DNA of 64,000 nt from Anaerobacillus alkaliphilus (GTDB taxonomy: Bacteria > Bacillota > Bacilli > Bacillales > Anaerobacillaceae). The stretch is from the NCBI RefSeq assembly GCF_004116265.1, contig NZ_QOUX01000046.1, positions 992,001-1,056,000 of the forward strand, given 5' to 3'. The notes beneath the pieces are model-generated. The model made no database searches, had not been told where the DNA came from, and was given only the letters and a program-made list of their open reading frames with translations. The translations under genes and the position numbers were made by a program. Below, piece by piece: positions 9,095 to 18,305 of this stretch (the stretch's first letter is position 1; each line of letters opens with the position of its first letter).

Positions 9095-10274
9095 GGTGAC
9101 ACGTTTTTTCCATCTCTCATTAGAAATGCTTTTCTTATTTATGTTATTAATACCGTTCTATACGGCAGAAGGAACACCGCTACCTATCTTTAGTTTTACT
9201 GTTTTAGTTGCTTGTGGGATTATTTTCTACCAACCTTTTATAGAAAAATATAAATCTGAAAAAGTTGGACTGTTACTAATTCCTATCCTTGCACTTGTCG
9301 GAATGTCGCTTGGATTTTCATTTTTCTTAGGGCTATTATTAGCTACCATTGTTTTTTGGAGAGTTCTCTATCATGTCAAAGATAATGATCCTAATGAAAT
9401 GGGCTTGCTAATTGTGACTTTTTTGGTAGGTGTAGTTTTTTACCTTTATTTTTTCTATATGGAGGTAAATCAAGTATTTTTAGTTATCACTTTCGTTCAG
9501 TTCTTTCTAATCCTTAGTTTAAAAGTACTTAAGTTATCTTTTCTATCTTCTAAATCAGCAACTGATAAATGGAATCAAATGAAATGGCAGTTAGGGGGTC
9601 TCGCTGCACTTGGTAGTTTTACTGTTCTTGCAGTAGTCTCTTATGATCTCATTCGACTAGTCGTCACGTTTATTTTTAGGCAAGTATTATATGTCGTATG
9701 GCTATTAGGTGTCCCATTCGTTTACCTAGCCTCTTTATTGAATATTCCGTTAAGAAGAAGAGGCCCGGCAGAAGAAGCAGGCTTCTATAATAATGAAGGT
9801 GAGGAAATAATTCTTGAAGAAGTCACTGCTACAAATCTAGACATTCTGCCTTGGATTATTGGAATTATCATATTCATTGTCATTCTTTATCTTATCTTTA
9901 AGAAGGCAGGAGTATTTACGCTTCGCGAATACGTGCAGTTTAGTGACAAAGAGGAAGCATCGCCTATTAGGAAAAGAGAACCAAAAACTAGTTGGTTCAG
10001 TAGTAGCCGTCCTAAAAATGAAATTCGCAGATTGTTTTATGACTTCGAAAAGTTCATGGCTAAACAAGGCGAAGGACGAAGACATAATGAAACTGTTGAG
10101 GACTGGTTTAAGAGAATGAGCTTTAACGACGATCATAAAGATGTCATCGTGACCACCTATGAAAGCGTTAGGTATGGAGATAAAGAAGTATCTAAAACTG
10201 AAAAAGAGCACTATCGTCGTGTGTTCAAAGAGCTAAAAAAAGAATTAAAAAAAGGAAATTCTAAACCAATCTAA
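9075..10274 (+). CDS. Membrane protein with C-terminal DUF4129-like domain (third gene of MoxR operon)
   Basis: A 399-residue protein. About eight membrane segments occupy residues 10-225, another is at about 255-275, and a charged cytoplasmic tail ends in a helical domain (IRRLFYDFEKFM then KRMSF...YESVRYG) that resembles DUF4129. In related operons the third gene encodes a membrane transglutaminase with this tail (B. subtilis YebA). Here I see no transglutaminase core (no Cys/His/Asp triad region), so this is a shortened form. The function is unknown. It starts with ATG inside the end of the DUF58 gene. Confidence 0.75.
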   Translation: MKPWQIRVTRFFHLSLEMLFLFMLLIPFYTAEGTPLPIFSFTVLVACGIIFYQPFIEKYKSEKVGLLLIPILALVGMSLGFSFFLGLLLATIVFWRVLYHVKDNDPNEMGLLIVTFLVGVVFYLYFFYMEVNQVFLVITFVQFFLILSLKVLKLSFLSSKSATDKWNQMKWQLGGLAALGSFTVLAVVSYDLIRLVVTFIFRQVLYVVWLLGVPFVYLASLLNIPLRRRGPAEEAGFYNNEGEEIILEEVTATNLDILPWIIGIIIFIVILYLIFKKAGVFTLREYVQFSDKEEASPIRKREPKTSWFSSSRPKNEIRRLFYDFEKFMAKQGEGRRHNETVEDWFKRMSFNDDHKDVIVTTYESVRYGDKEVSKTEKEHYRRVFKELKKELKKGNSKPI

Positions 10275-10313
10275 AAAATCCACCAAGGCAAATGACCTTG
10301 GTGGATTTTCTTT
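10274..10313. terminator. Bidirectional terminator between the MoxR operon and arsB
   Basis: A 13-bp perfect stem (AAATCCACCAAGG pairing with CCTTGGTGGATTT) has A/T tracts on both sides and serves both convergent transcripts. Confidence 0.9.
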
Positions 10314-11607
10314 ATGCCCATAGTAGTACTAGGTAAAGACCAATGAGAGTAAAAAGTAGGGTTGGAACCGTTAATACGACCCCTACTTTAAAATATGTTC
10401 CCCATGAAATCTTAATCCCTTTAATTCTTAGTACATGTAACCAAAGCAAAGTAGCTAAAGAGCCAATTGGGGTTATTTTTGGCCCAAGGTCTGAGCCAAT
10501 AACATTGGCATAAATAAGTGCCTCTCTTATCTCTAAACTTGTTTGTGTCTCTGCAATAGCCAAGGCATTAATCATTACAGTTGGCAAGTTGTTCATAACA
10601 GATGAAAGAATGGCCGCAATAAACCCCATTGAAATGGTAGCTACAAATAGACCTTGATTTGCTGCTACTTGAATAACATCAGCTAAAACAGATGTAAGTC
10701 CTACGTTACGTAATCCGTAGATGACTACATACAAACCAATCGAAAAAAAGACAATGGACCAAGGGGCTCCCTTTAAAACTAATTTTGTTTGAACAGCAGG
10801 GCTTTTTCGAGACATCAATAAAAACATAGCTGCAACTATACCAGCGATAAGGGATACCGGGATATGTAATGGCTCACTAATAAAATATCCGATTAGAAGT
10901 ACAGCTAATGCGTACCAGGAAAACCGAAATAACTTCTCATCCTTAATAGCTTCTTTAGGTTCCTTAACATTAGCTAAATCATACTTTGTAGGAATGCTTT
11001 TCTTAAAGTATAAATATAAAACTACAATACTAGCTGTAAGCGAAAAAAGATTTGGGACAACCATTCTCGTTGCGTACTCCACAAAACCTATGCCAAAGAA
11101 ATCCGCTGATACGATATTAACTAAATTACTAACAACAAAAGGTAATGATGTCGTATCAGCGATAAAGCCACTAGCAATGATGAACGGAAATACCATTTTC
11201 TCTTCAAACCTAAGATTACGAACCATTGCAAGTACAATTGGCGTCAGAATTAGTGCTGCTCCATCATTTGCAAAAAAAGCAGCTACAATTGCTCCAAGAA
11301 TGGAAACATAGATAAACATTCTTACTCCATTCCCTTTAGCGAATCTTGCCATATGTAGAGCCGCCCACTCGAAAAAACCAATCTCATCTAAAATAAGGGA
11401 AAAGATAATAATTGCTATGAAGGTTAACGTGGCATTCCAAACAATTGCTGTGACATCTATAACGTCTCCTACATTAACTACGCCAAAGATTAATGCCAAG
11501 ACAGCTCCACCACAAGCCGACCAGCCAATAGATAAACCTCTCGGCTGCCAAATCACAAAAAGGAGCGTAAGAATGAAGATGAGTATTGCTAGTAATGTTG
11601 CTATCAA
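10312..11607 (-). CDS. arsB: Arsenite efflux permease ArsB
   Basis: A 431-residue, roughly 12-segment membrane protein of the ArsB type, which exports As(III) or Sb(III) driven by the proton gradient or an ATPase. It carries the [14 protein letters not shown] and [19 protein letters not shown] stretches and the ending [16 protein letters not shown], very like E. coli ArsB, and its length matches the family. There is no arsR, arsC, arsA or arsD beside it, so regulation by an ArsR repressor is not evident. I chose TTG 11605-11607 because it gives the family's N-terminus (then [12 protein letters not shown]) with AAAGGG nine bases upstream. An ATG slightly upstream is in another frame. Confidence 0.9.
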   Translation of the reverse strand: MIATLLAILIFILTLLFVIWQPRGLSIGWSACGGAVLALIFGVVNVGDVIDVTAIVWNATLTFIAIIIFSLILDEIGFFEWAALHMARFAKGNGVRMFIYVSILGAIVAAFFANDGAALILTPIVLAMVRNLRFEEKMVFPFIIASGFIADTTSLPFVVSNLVNIVSADFFGIGFVEYATRMVVPNLFSLTASIVVLYLYFKKSIPTKYDLANVKEPKEAIKDEKLFRFSWYALAVLLIGYFISEPLHIPVSLIAGIVAAMFLLMSRKSPAVQTKLVLKGAPWSIVFFSIGLYVVIYGLRNVGLTSVLADVIQVAANQGLFVATISMGFIAAILSSVMNNLPTVMINALAIAETQTSLEIREALIYANVIGSDLGPKITPIGSLATLLWLHVLRIKGIKISWGTYFKVGVVLTVPTLLFTLIGLYLVLLWA

Positions 11608-11732
11608 AGAACATGACCCTTTCTTTCCAGAGAATAATATAAAAAATAGTCGTTATTCTTTATGTTAGTTAAAGATAATTAATGAAGAGGCAAACCATTC
11701 ATACTATTACCTGGCTTGCCTCCGATGTATAT

Positions 11733-13127
11733 TTATTTCGCTAATTCATAAATAGCTTCAGCATAGAGTGCCGTAGCTTTTAATAGGTCTTCAATGTCAA
11801 TATATTCATCTTTTTGGTGAGCGAGTTCTGGTCTTCCTGGAAAGAGTGCGCCAAAAGCAACTCCTGCATTTAGGCTTCTTGCATAGGTTCCGCCACCTGT
11901 CGATAAGAGGGTTGCAGTCTCACCTGTTTGTCGTGTATACACTTCTTGAAGGGTCTGAATTAATGGGTGTTCAGCATTTACATAATGTGGTCTAGCATGT
12001 GTCTTTAAATCAACGACAATACCTTTTTCCCTAATCATCTCTTCAAGATGGTTAAGACCTTTATCAAAATCATATGTAACCGGATAACGTAGATTTAATC
12101 CTACCCTTGCACTATCACTACTAAAGTTGATTTTCCCAACATTGATTGTCAGTGGACCAGTTTGCTTATCTTCGTAATTGAGTCCTAATGTACGTCCACG
12201 AGAGTCTTTATAAAAATATTTTGTAATAAACGCTAGGAATTCACCTGCATTACCTTTTAAATTTAATGTAGTTAAAAAGTTTGCTAGGAAGATGCCTGCA
12301 TTTTTTCCTTTGTCTGGCTCCATCCCATGTGCCGACAGACCTTCGAGAGTAAAGCTAACGTCATCACCATTGTACGTTGCTTCTCCATGCAATTTAGTTT
12401 CATCTAAATATTGCTTGTAATTTTTGATAACTTCTTCTGGTTGATCTACCTTCACGGTTGCTGTTGCCAAATCCGGTACCATATTAAACCTTCTACCAGC
12501 CTGAAATGCTTTTAATGGACTTATATCATTTCCTATGTTTTGGAACACTAGCTCCATATCACAAATTCCCTTTTCAGCATTGATTATGGGAAAGTCTGCA
12601 TCTGGAGCAAACCCCATAGTTGGCATTTCTTCTACTTGAAAATAGCGATCTACACACCGCCATTGACTTTCTTCATCTGCTCCTATAATTAAGCGAACCC
12701 GTTTAGATAGAGGTAAACCTAATTCTTTGATTATTTTCATACCATAAAAGGCAGCCATTGTCGGGCCCTTATCATCAATCGCTCCACGGCCATAAATCTT
12801 CCCTTCAAGGATTTCAGCTCCATAAGGATCAGTAGACCAACCATCTCCTTCTGGAACAACATCAATATGACCTAATACGCCAATTAATTCTTCGCCTGAA
12901 CCACATTGAATATGCCCTGCATAACCCTCTATGTTTTTTGTCTCAAATCCTGAATTATTGCCAAGATCAAGCATAAACTCTAATGCTTGATTTATCCCCT
13001 CTCCGAAAGGAGCAGCAACTGAATTTGCCTGATCGTCCAACACACTTTTTATCATGATTAGGTTACAAGTATCCTTGAGTAATGCGTCTTTTCTTTTCTC
13101 AACTTCATTTTTCCAGCTAATATTCAT
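11733..13127 (-). CDS. pepV: Dipeptidase PepV (M20 metallopeptidase)
   Basis: A cytosolic di-zinc peptidase that cleaves dipeptides. The metal motifs are GVLGHIDVVPEGDGW (His ligand), GRGAIDDKGP (bridging Asp) and GADEESQ (catalytic and ligand Glu), with a later His in the LSAHGMEPDKG lid. The length of 464 residues is normal for PepV. I used ATG 13127 because GGAGG lies eight bases before it; an ATG five codons earlier has no ribosome site. In B. subtilis the homologue is YtjP, next to the small regulator YtzE as here. Confidence 0.93.
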   Translation of the reverse strand: MNISWKNEVEKRKDALLKDTCNLIMIKSVLDDQANSVAAPFGEGINQALEFMLDLGNNSGFETKNIEGYAGHIQCGSGEELIGVLGHIDVVPEGDGWSTDPYGAEILEGKIYGRGAIDDKGPTMAAFYGMKIIKELGLPLSKRVRLIIGADEESQWRCVDRYFQVEEMPTMGFAPDADFPIINAEKGICDMELVFQNIGNDISPLKAFQAGRRFNMVPDLATATVKVDQPEEVIKNYKQYLDETKLHGEATYNGDDVSFTLEGLSAHGMEPDKGKNAGIFLANFLTTLNLKGNAGEFLAFITKYFYKDSRGRTLGLNYEDKQTGPLTINVGKINFSSDSARVGLNLRYPVTYDFDKGLNHLEEMIREKGIVVDLKTHARPHYVNAEHPLIQTLQEVYTRQTGETATLLSTGGGTYARSLNAGVAFGALFPGRPELAHQKDEYIDIEDLLKATALYAEAIYELAK

Positions 13128-13270
13128 CTTTCCTACCTCCAAACCTATTCTTAAATTTTTATAATTTAATAATAATGTAATATTTTAACATAATATTAAC
13201 ACCCAATTTATCGCATTCCTTTGCTAAATTATTGTAATTGTTGTACAATTGCGATAAAGGAGGGTTTGAT

Positions 13271-13393
13271 GTGAACCTTAGTAAAATGATGGTTTCTTCT
13301 ACTTTACAATTACAACAAATGTTAACCCTCAGCTTACTTAAGTGCTCCATGAATACTCAAGCAGTTCAAGCAGTTACCACGCTTGAAAATTGA
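13271..13393 (+). CDS. 40-residue YjfB-like putative motility protein
   Basis: This small frame starts with GTG at 13271 and has a very strong ribosome site (GGAGGG, six bases before the start). The product begins VNLSKMMVSSTLQLQQMLTL and continues SLLKCSMNTQAVQAV. The pattern of small aliphatic, Gln-rich helix followed by LLK..MNTQA resembles the YjfB-like putative motility proteins of bacilli, which are similarly short. No experimental role is established for that family. An open frame on the opposite strand overlaps it but has no ribosome site. It lies between pepV and the YtzE-like gene and may use the divergent promoter upstream. Confidence 0.65.
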   Translation: MNLSKMMVSSTLQLQQMLTLSLLKCSMNTQAVQAVTTLEN

Positions 13394-13600
13394 CGCAGTG
13401 GCATCGGCCCCTCATCCACTCTTAGGTAACCAGCTTAATCTAAAGAGGCTAATCCATTTGAAACACAAAAAGCGTATAAAGCTCATGTATTCACCATAAA
13501 AATGAAGTAACCTTCATTTTTACAGCTGCCTGCAGTTGTATTAGAAATACAAGGTATTTCTTTATGATTGAAGAAATGAAAAATGATAAGGAGTGGTATT

Positions 13601-13819
13601 TTGGAAACTTCAACTGATCGGATGCTAAACCGAATTAAGTCCGTCTACCTTTACATTAAAAAAAGGGGAACTGTTTCGACGAATGAATTAGTTGAAGAAT
13701 TTGGAATTACCCCTAGGACGGTACAAAGAGACTTAAATGTACTAGAGTACAATAAGTTAGTCAAAAGTCCTAGCCGTGGCAAATGGACCACAACAAGCAA
13801 AAAAACGAGAGTTTCTTAA
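13601..13819 (+). CDS. ytzE: Small DeoR-type HTH regulator (YtzE-like)
   Basis: A 72-residue protein consisting only of a winged-helix domain: RIKSVYLYIKKRGTVSTNEL, then EEFGITPRTVQRDLNVLEYN, the recognition helix pattern of DeoR N-termini. It lacks the sugar-phosphate-binding domain of full DeoR regulators, so any effector must bind elsewhere. B. subtilis YtzE, also next to the dipeptidase gene, has this size. TTG 13601 is chosen because AAGGAG lies seven bases before it. It is followed by a hairpin terminator. Confidence 0.85.
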   Translation: METSTDRMLNRIKSVYLYIKKRGTVSTNELVEEFGITPRTVQRDLNVLEYNKLVKSPSRGKWTTTSKKTRVS

Positions 13820-13861
13820 TTACGATTAAATGTCTATAGAAAAATAATATAGCAAGAAAAC

Positions 13862-13895
13862 TTCCCCAACTAGAAAGCTGGGGACTTTCTTTTTG
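13862..13895. terminator. Bidirectional terminator between ytzE-like and rsuA-family genes
   Basis: CCCCA-aCT and AGcTGGGG arms around a short loop, followed on the plus strand by CTTTCTTTTTG. The minus-strand side is also T-rich. Confidence 0.7.
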
Positions 13896-13898
13896 TCA

Positions 13899-14615
13899 CT
13901 ACAATTCTCTATTTACTAGTTTGTCTACTTCTTCTTCCGTTAACTCTCTGTATTCACCAAGCTCTAATGATGGATCTAGTTTTAGCGGACCGATAGAAAG
14001 GCGTTTTAAATATGTAACTTTTTTACCAACTGCAATAAACATTCGCTTTACTTGATGAAATTTCCCCTCTGTTATTGTAAGTTCTATTTCCGAGGTTGGT
14101 CCTGAGTTTAGAATAACCAAATCACCTGGCTTAGTTAAGTAACCATCATCAAGAGTCACACCTTCTTTAAACTTTGTTACATCTTCAGCTGTAACATTAC
14201 CATCAATACGAGCAAAATATGTTTTAGGTACATGTTTTTTGGGTGATAGTAACTCATGAGCTAATTTCCCATTATTTGTTAGCAAAACAAATCCTTCTGT
14301 ATCTTTATCTAATCTACCTACCGGAAACGGTTCGAAATGAGCATCTTCTAGTTCTAGTAAATCAACGACTGTCTCATCCTTTGAGTCTTCAGTCGCTGAA
14401 ATGACCCCTTGAGGTTTATTCATCATTAAATAAATGAACTCCTTGTACTCAATTTCTTCTCCGTGGACTGTAACAAGATCCTGATCTACTTCGATATGAA
14501 ATTTAGCATCTTTTATAACAGTATCATTAATCTGAACTGCTCCTGTCTTCAATAGCTTTTTTACTTCTTTTCTACTTCCAAACCCCATATTTGCTAAGAA
14601 TTTATCTAACCTCAA
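13899..14615 (-). CDS. rsuA: RsuA-family pseudouridine synthase
   Basis: An rRNA pseudouridine synthase of the RsuA/RluB/E/F family. The N-terminal S4 RNA-binding domain starts RLDKFLANMGFGSRKEV. The catalytic motif PVGRLDKDTEGFVLLTNNG contains the Asp nucleophile, and the C-terminal part includes EGKFHQVKRM. By family and neighbourhood it probably modifies 16S rRNA U516, but the position is inferred. I chose TTG 14613-14615: it gives the family N-terminus, has GGAGG eight bases upstream, and begins one base after the stop of the upstream gene, so the two genes are coupled. Confidence 0.92.
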   Translation of the reverse strand: MRLDKFLANMGFGSRKEVKKLLKTGAVQINDTVIKDAKFHIEVDQDLVTVHGEEIEYKEFIYLMMNKPQGVISATEDSKDETVVDLLELEDAHFEPFPVGRLDKDTEGFVLLTNNGKLAHELLSPKKHVPKTYFARIDGNVTAEDVTKFKEGVTLDDGYLTKPGDLVILNSGPTSEIELTITEGKFHQVKRMFIAVGKKVTYLKRLSIGPLKLDPSLELGEYRELTEEEVDKLVNREL

Positions 14616-14616
14616 C

Positions 14617-15270
14617 TCATTGTCCTCCCCTTTTAATTTCATCCACAATTTTTCTTGCAAAGTCGCCTAATTCACCGTTAATAAAAGTTTTAATATTTCC
14701 ACGAGTGACTTGGAAAAGCGTTTGATCAATAACAGCTTTTTGAATACCTGCTTTCTTTAGCTTTTCCTCTAATTCAATAATCATTTCGATTGCTGCTCTT
14801 GTTCCTAACGAATTTGCAAGCAAGACTTCTTCTTCATTCCCTTCGATAATGGTAAAGCTTTCGCCAAGAAAGGTCTTTAGAGGAACAACATTCACGTTTT
14901 TTGAAACTACAAATAATCCGTGCTGATCTTCGACCATTTGTTTTGCGTGACCGGCTAGTTTACAAGAGATGACTTCATGTCTCGTTTTTATCGCTTGAAT
15001 TTTCAACGCTGTTGCAAAACTATAAAACAAGGTTCCGTCACCAAAATACTTTTCATGCATTTGCATAAATTCGTTCACTTCTGAGGCAGGAAGCATTAAC
15101 AAAACATACCTAACTCTCCCGAACTCTTCTTTTGTAAGATATGTAATACGCGGATCTCGATAAGTCTCTACCTTTTCTCTTGTTTTTGAGTAAATAAATA
15201 TCTCTTGATGATATGAATTCAATTGTAAAACACTTTGAGCCAGTTTTCCAAATCCAACGACTAAGTACAT
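14617..15270 (-). CDS. ProC-like NAD(P)-binding protein (pyrroline-5-carboxylate reductase fold)
   Basis: A 217-residue protein with an N-terminal Rossmann strand-loop-helix (MYLVVGFGKLAQSVL). Its C-terminus (LFQVTRGNIKTFINGELGDF) is like the P5C reductase dimerisation domain. It is shorter than typical ProC (about 270) and lacks the conserved DAVTALSGSGPAY-type stretch, so it may not be a proline enzyme; ComER-like proteins are another candidate. It is coupled to the downstream RsuA-family gene. GAGAGGTG precedes the ATG. Confidence 0.6.
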   Translation of the reverse strand: MYLVVGFGKLAQSVLQLNSYHQEIFIYSKTREKVETYRDPRITYLTKEEFGRVRYVLLMLPASEVNEFMQMHEKYFGDGTLFYSFATALKIQAIKTRHEVISCKLAGHAKQMVEDQHGLFVVSKNVNVVPLKTFLGESFTIIEGNEEEVLLANSLGTRAAIEMIIELEEKLKKAGIQKAVIDQTLFQVTRGNIKTFINGELGDFARKIVDEIKRGGQ

Positions 15271-15344
15271 TTTTTACACCTCTCTTTTTTAACATCTGTA
15301 GACTTTATTCTCACAACGGTGGTAAATTCTCCTATATATAGACG

Positions 15345-15384
15345 AAGAGAAAGGTTGTAATCATTTGATTAACAACCTTTCTTT
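15345..15384 (-). terminator. Terminator of the RodA-type gene
   Basis: AAAGGTTGT and ACAACCTTT arms with a 13-base loop, directly after the stop codon on the minus strand. The flanks are T-rich. Confidence 0.7.
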
Positions 15385-15385
15385 G

Positions 15386-16564
15386 TTATGCTAGTTCTTC
15401 TGATCCAAACATGTAGTGTCTTGTTCTAATGTTAACATTCAGGACAATACCAATTGCGATCATATTTGTTAATAATGCACTACCACCGTAGCTAACGAAA
15501 GGAAGTGCTAAACCGGTTATTGGCATTAACCCAATAGTCATACCGATATTTTGGAAAATCTGAAAAACGAGAAGTCCAATAATACCAGCTACTAAGTAAC
15601 TACCAAAAATATTATTGCAACTAAAGGCGATAATAATCATTCGATAAAAAAGTAAGAAATAGATAACAATTAAGATTGTCGCACCGAGGAAGCCAAATTC
15701 TTCCCCAATCACAGTAAAAATAAAATCAGTATGAATTTCTGGTACAGCCCCACTTTTCGATAAAACTCCTTCAGTAAATCCTTTGCCATACAACTGGCCT
15801 GAACCAATCCCTTGCATGGCATTAAGTAGTTGGTAACCCATATCTCCTGGATCACTCTCTGGATCTAACCAACCATATATACGTCTCAATTGATGTGGCT
15901 TTATAATGCTTGTAAACAATTCAAAGAAGTTATTATGAAGCCAAATCAAGGTAGATAGAAAAGAGACTACTAAAGCACCTAGAAAGGCAAATATCTTCCA
16001 CGATATTCCTGCCATTAATAACATCGTTGCCATAATACTTGCAATAACTAAGGCAGTTCCTAAGTCCGGCTGTACTAAGATTAAAAAGAAGGGTGGAAAT
16101 CCTACTGCCATTACCTTTAACACGACAATACAGTCTTCTTTTAACGAGCGCTCGCGATAATCTTTAGTTATTAGGAAAAGTAAGTGTGCTAGAGCAAGGA
16201 CTAAAAAGATTTTTACAAACTCGGATGGTTGAAATAAATTTCCCCCAATGCTTATCCAACGTTGGGAACCATTTCTTTCAATCCCATAAAAGTGTACAGC
16301 TATTAGTAAGACTAACCCTATGACATATAGAGGAATTGTAAAATTTTTAAACATGTCATAGTCTATTAACATTGCTCCGATCATTAACATAGACCCGATA
16401 ATAAACCATACTACCTGTCGTTTCACAAAAGCTGCAGGTTCAATATTATATTGCCCCGCCATTGCTGCACTATATATAGCAAGTAAGGAGATACACATAA
16501 GTAAAAAGATTAAAAACAATAACGTATAATCTAACTGTTGAAAATATGTTTTACGTTCGTTCAT
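15386..16564 (-). CDS. rodA: SEDS-family peptidoglycan glycosyltransferase (RodA-type)
   Basis: A 392-residue protein with about ten membrane segments. SEDS proteins polymerise lipid II into glycan strands together with a class B PBP. The conserved SEDS stretches are RWISIGGNLFQPSEFVK, VQPDLGTALV, the catalytic-Asp region VPEIHTDFIFTVIGEEFG, and GLALPFVSYGGSALL. The sequence looks somewhat closer to RodA than FtsW, but this is inference. A second SEDS gene lies just upstream with its own terminator between, so this pair looks duplicated but separately transcribed. AGGAGG precedes ATG 16564. Confidence 0.88.
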   Translation of the reverse strand: MNERKTYFQQLDYTLLFLIFLLMCISLLAIYSAAMAGQYNIEPAAFVKRQVVWFIIGSMLMIGAMLIDYDMFKNFTIPLYVIGLVLLIAVHFYGIERNGSQRWISIGGNLFQPSEFVKIFLVLALAHLLFLITKDYRERSLKEDCIVVLKVMAVGFPPFFLILVQPDLGTALVIASIMATMLLMAGISWKIFAFLGALVVSFLSTLIWLHNNFFELFTSIIKPHQLRRIYGWLDPESDPGDMGYQLLNAMQGIGSGQLYGKGFTEGVLSKSGAVPEIHTDFIFTVIGEEFGFLGATILIVIYFLLFYRMIIIAFSCNNIFGSYLVAGIIGLLVFQIFQNIGMTIGLMPITGLALPFVSYGGSALLTNMIAIGIVLNVNIRTRHYMFGSEELA

Positions 16565-16695
16565 GGCACTCGCTTCCTCCTGTATTTATCAAAACCACTA
16601 TTGTGGACTGTTTTAAATTCCTAACTATTAATGTTATCATAGCAGTTTTATTTAAACAAAGGTATTTTTTCGGGAACTTCTCTTCTTCTTAGAAT

Positions 16696-16729
16696 ATAAA
16701 AAGGTACTTATCAAAAAAGTACCTTTTTA
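16696..16729 (-). terminator. Terminator between the two SEDS genes
   Basis: AAAAAGGTACTT pairs with AAAGTACCTTTTT. On the minus strand the stem starts at the stop codon of the gene at 16727 and ends in a T run. Confidence 0.85.
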
Positions 16730-17866
16730 ACTTACCTTATTTAATTCATTACTCGATTCTACTCTCTTATTCGTATATCTAGCAATGTTTGCAAGAATAC
16801 CAAGACTTATCGCTGTAATCATTAATGATGATCCACCGTAACTCACTAATGGTAGTGGAATTCCTGTAATAGGTAGAACCCCTGAGACCGCTCCAACGTT
16901 TAAACAAACCTGTAAAGCAATCTGAAAGGCTATCCCAAAGGCTAACAAACTCCCAAAAGGTGTGTTGGCTCTTGTCCCAATTACTACCCCTCGGAAAACA
17001 ATAATTCCTAAACAAAGAAACACAAATATGACCCCGAACAAGCCCAGCTCCTCTGCTACAATTGCTAGAATAAAATCAGTATGAGCTTCTGGTAAATAGA
17101 ATAACTTTTGAACACTTTGACCAAAGCCTGCACCTGTTATACCACCGTGTGCTATGGCTATATAGGACTGAATAAGTTGATAGCCTGTCCCAGTTTCATC
17201 AGCAAACGGATCCATAAAACCGGTAATTCGATTCATCCGATATTCCTCTGATCTGGCGTAAATCCAAACAACAAAACCCGAAATACTCCCTAATGTTACT
17301 AAATGAAACATTTTTGCTCCAGAACAAAATACAATCAACCCCGCCACGGCCAATATCAATGACGCTGTACCTAAATCGGGTTGTTGCATAATTAAGATAA
17401 ATATCCCTACAACAATTAATAAAGGAGGTAAGACCCCTTTGACAAATTGATTTATATACTCTTGTTTTCTCGAATAAACATGAGCTAAATAGATGATCAT
17501 CCAAAGCTTCACAAATTCTGATGGCTGAAGCCTCATAAACCCAAGATTTAACCAACGTTGCGCCCCTTTAACTTCAACACCTAGCGGAGTAAGGACTAAA
17601 ATTAGCAAAACAAACGATGTTAGGACGATTGGAAAGACTAATTTTTGATAGTATCTATAGGGAAACATCATAAAGAATATAAAAAGGACTCCTGAAACGA
17701 TAATAAATTGTAATTGCTTTTTAAAGAAATGCAAGTAAGCCCCTTGATAACGATCATATCCAATTACATAGCTCGAACTATAAATCATGATTAAACCAAA
17801 CGAGACTAGCAAGAGTACCGTTCCGATTAAAATCCAATCATTTTCTTTTTTTAACGATACTTCCAT
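16727..17866 (-). CDS. ftsW: SEDS-family protein (FtsW/RodA/SpoVE type)
   Basis: A 379-residue polytopic membrane protein with SEDS motifs: GAQRWLNLGFMRLQPSEFVK, MQQPDLGTASL, the catalytic-Asp region LPEAHTDFILAIVAEELG, and GIPLPLVSYGGSSLM. The last fits FtsW/SpoVE slightly better than RodA. Whether it serves division, elongation or spore cortex cannot be decided here; no class B PBP gene adjoins it to indicate the partner. AAGGAGGG lies before ATG 17866. Confidence 0.82.
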   Translation of the reverse strand: MEVSLKKENDWILIGTVLLLVSFGLIMIYSSSYVIGYDRYQGAYLHFFKKQLQFIIVSGVLFIFFMMFPYRYYQKLVFPIVLTSFVLLILVLTPLGVEVKGAQRWLNLGFMRLQPSEFVKLWMIIYLAHVYSRKQEYINQFVKGVLPPLLIVVGIFILIMQQPDLGTASLILAVAGLIVFCSGAKMFHLVTLGSISGFVVWIYARSEEYRMNRITGFMDPFADETGTGYQLIQSYIAIAHGGITGAGFGQSVQKLFYLPEAHTDFILAIVAEELGLFGVIFVFLCLGIIVFRGVVIGTRANTPFGSLLAFGIAFQIALQVCLNVGAVSGVLPITGIPLPLVSYGGSSLMITAISLGILANIARYTNKRVESSNELNKVS

Positions 17867-18034
17867 ACTATCCCTCCTTGACCGATTACGTTTAATTATA
17901 GCAGACAGATATTCCTAGAAAAAGAGATTCCTTGGGCCCAATTTTTATAATTAGGCTTCTGACCTAAAACTTCCCTTTTATCTAGACATAGACTAATTAC
18001 TGAGTGACACATACCTATCAAAAGGAGCGATCTT

Positions 18035-18265
18035 ATGTACGACTATCGTCAGTTCCCTGAAAACCAGTTTTATCCTGGTTTTCCATTTTTTCCACCAGGA
18101 CCTACTCCTGGCCCAACACCACCACGACCAAGGGACTTAGAGCTAAGAGTAACTCAGTTAGAAAGAGTAACACAGCGTCAAGGAGAAGAAATTGAACGGT
18201 TAAATCGCCGTCTCCGCCGCTTGGAACGTCAATTAGGCTTTGGAATTGGTGGACCACAATACTAA
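18035..18265 (+). CDS. Small Pro-rich protein with C-terminal coiled coil, unknown function
   Basis: A 76-residue protein I do not recognise by name. Residues 1-33 are rich in Tyr, Phe and Pro (FPPGPTPGPTPPRPR). Residues 34-70 form a charged heptad-like helix (LELRVTQLERVTQRQGEEIE, then RLNRRLRRLERQLG) consistent with a short coiled coil. There is no signal peptide. Such low-complexity proteins are common among spore-associated proteins of bacilli, but that is inference. AAGGAGCG precedes ATG 18035. It converges on the flippase gene. Confidence 0.75.
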   Translation: MYDYRQFPENQFYPGFPFFPPGPTPGPTPPRPRDLELRVTQLERVTQRQGEEIERLNRRLRRLERQLGFGIGGPQY

Positions 18266-18276
18266 TAGATATATTA

Positions 18277-18305
18277 GAGTGGCAGTTAACGGTTAACTGC
18301 CACTC
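18277..18305. terminator. 14-bp perfect inverted repeat between convergent genes
   Basis: GAGTGGCAGTTAAC and its exact complement GTTAACTGCCACTC are separated by one base. The right arm overlaps the last codons and stop of the flippase gene. T runs are weak, so termination is likely but not certain. Confidence 0.65.

Noticed and set aside
9837-10211. 124-residue frame antisense to the third gene of the MoxR operon
   Set aside because: A shadow frame in a conserved coding region, with no ribosome site or recognisable domain.
13159-13350. 63-residue frame on the minus strand upstream of pepV
   Set aside because: It has no ribosome binding site and lies antisense to the better supported small YjfB-like gene.
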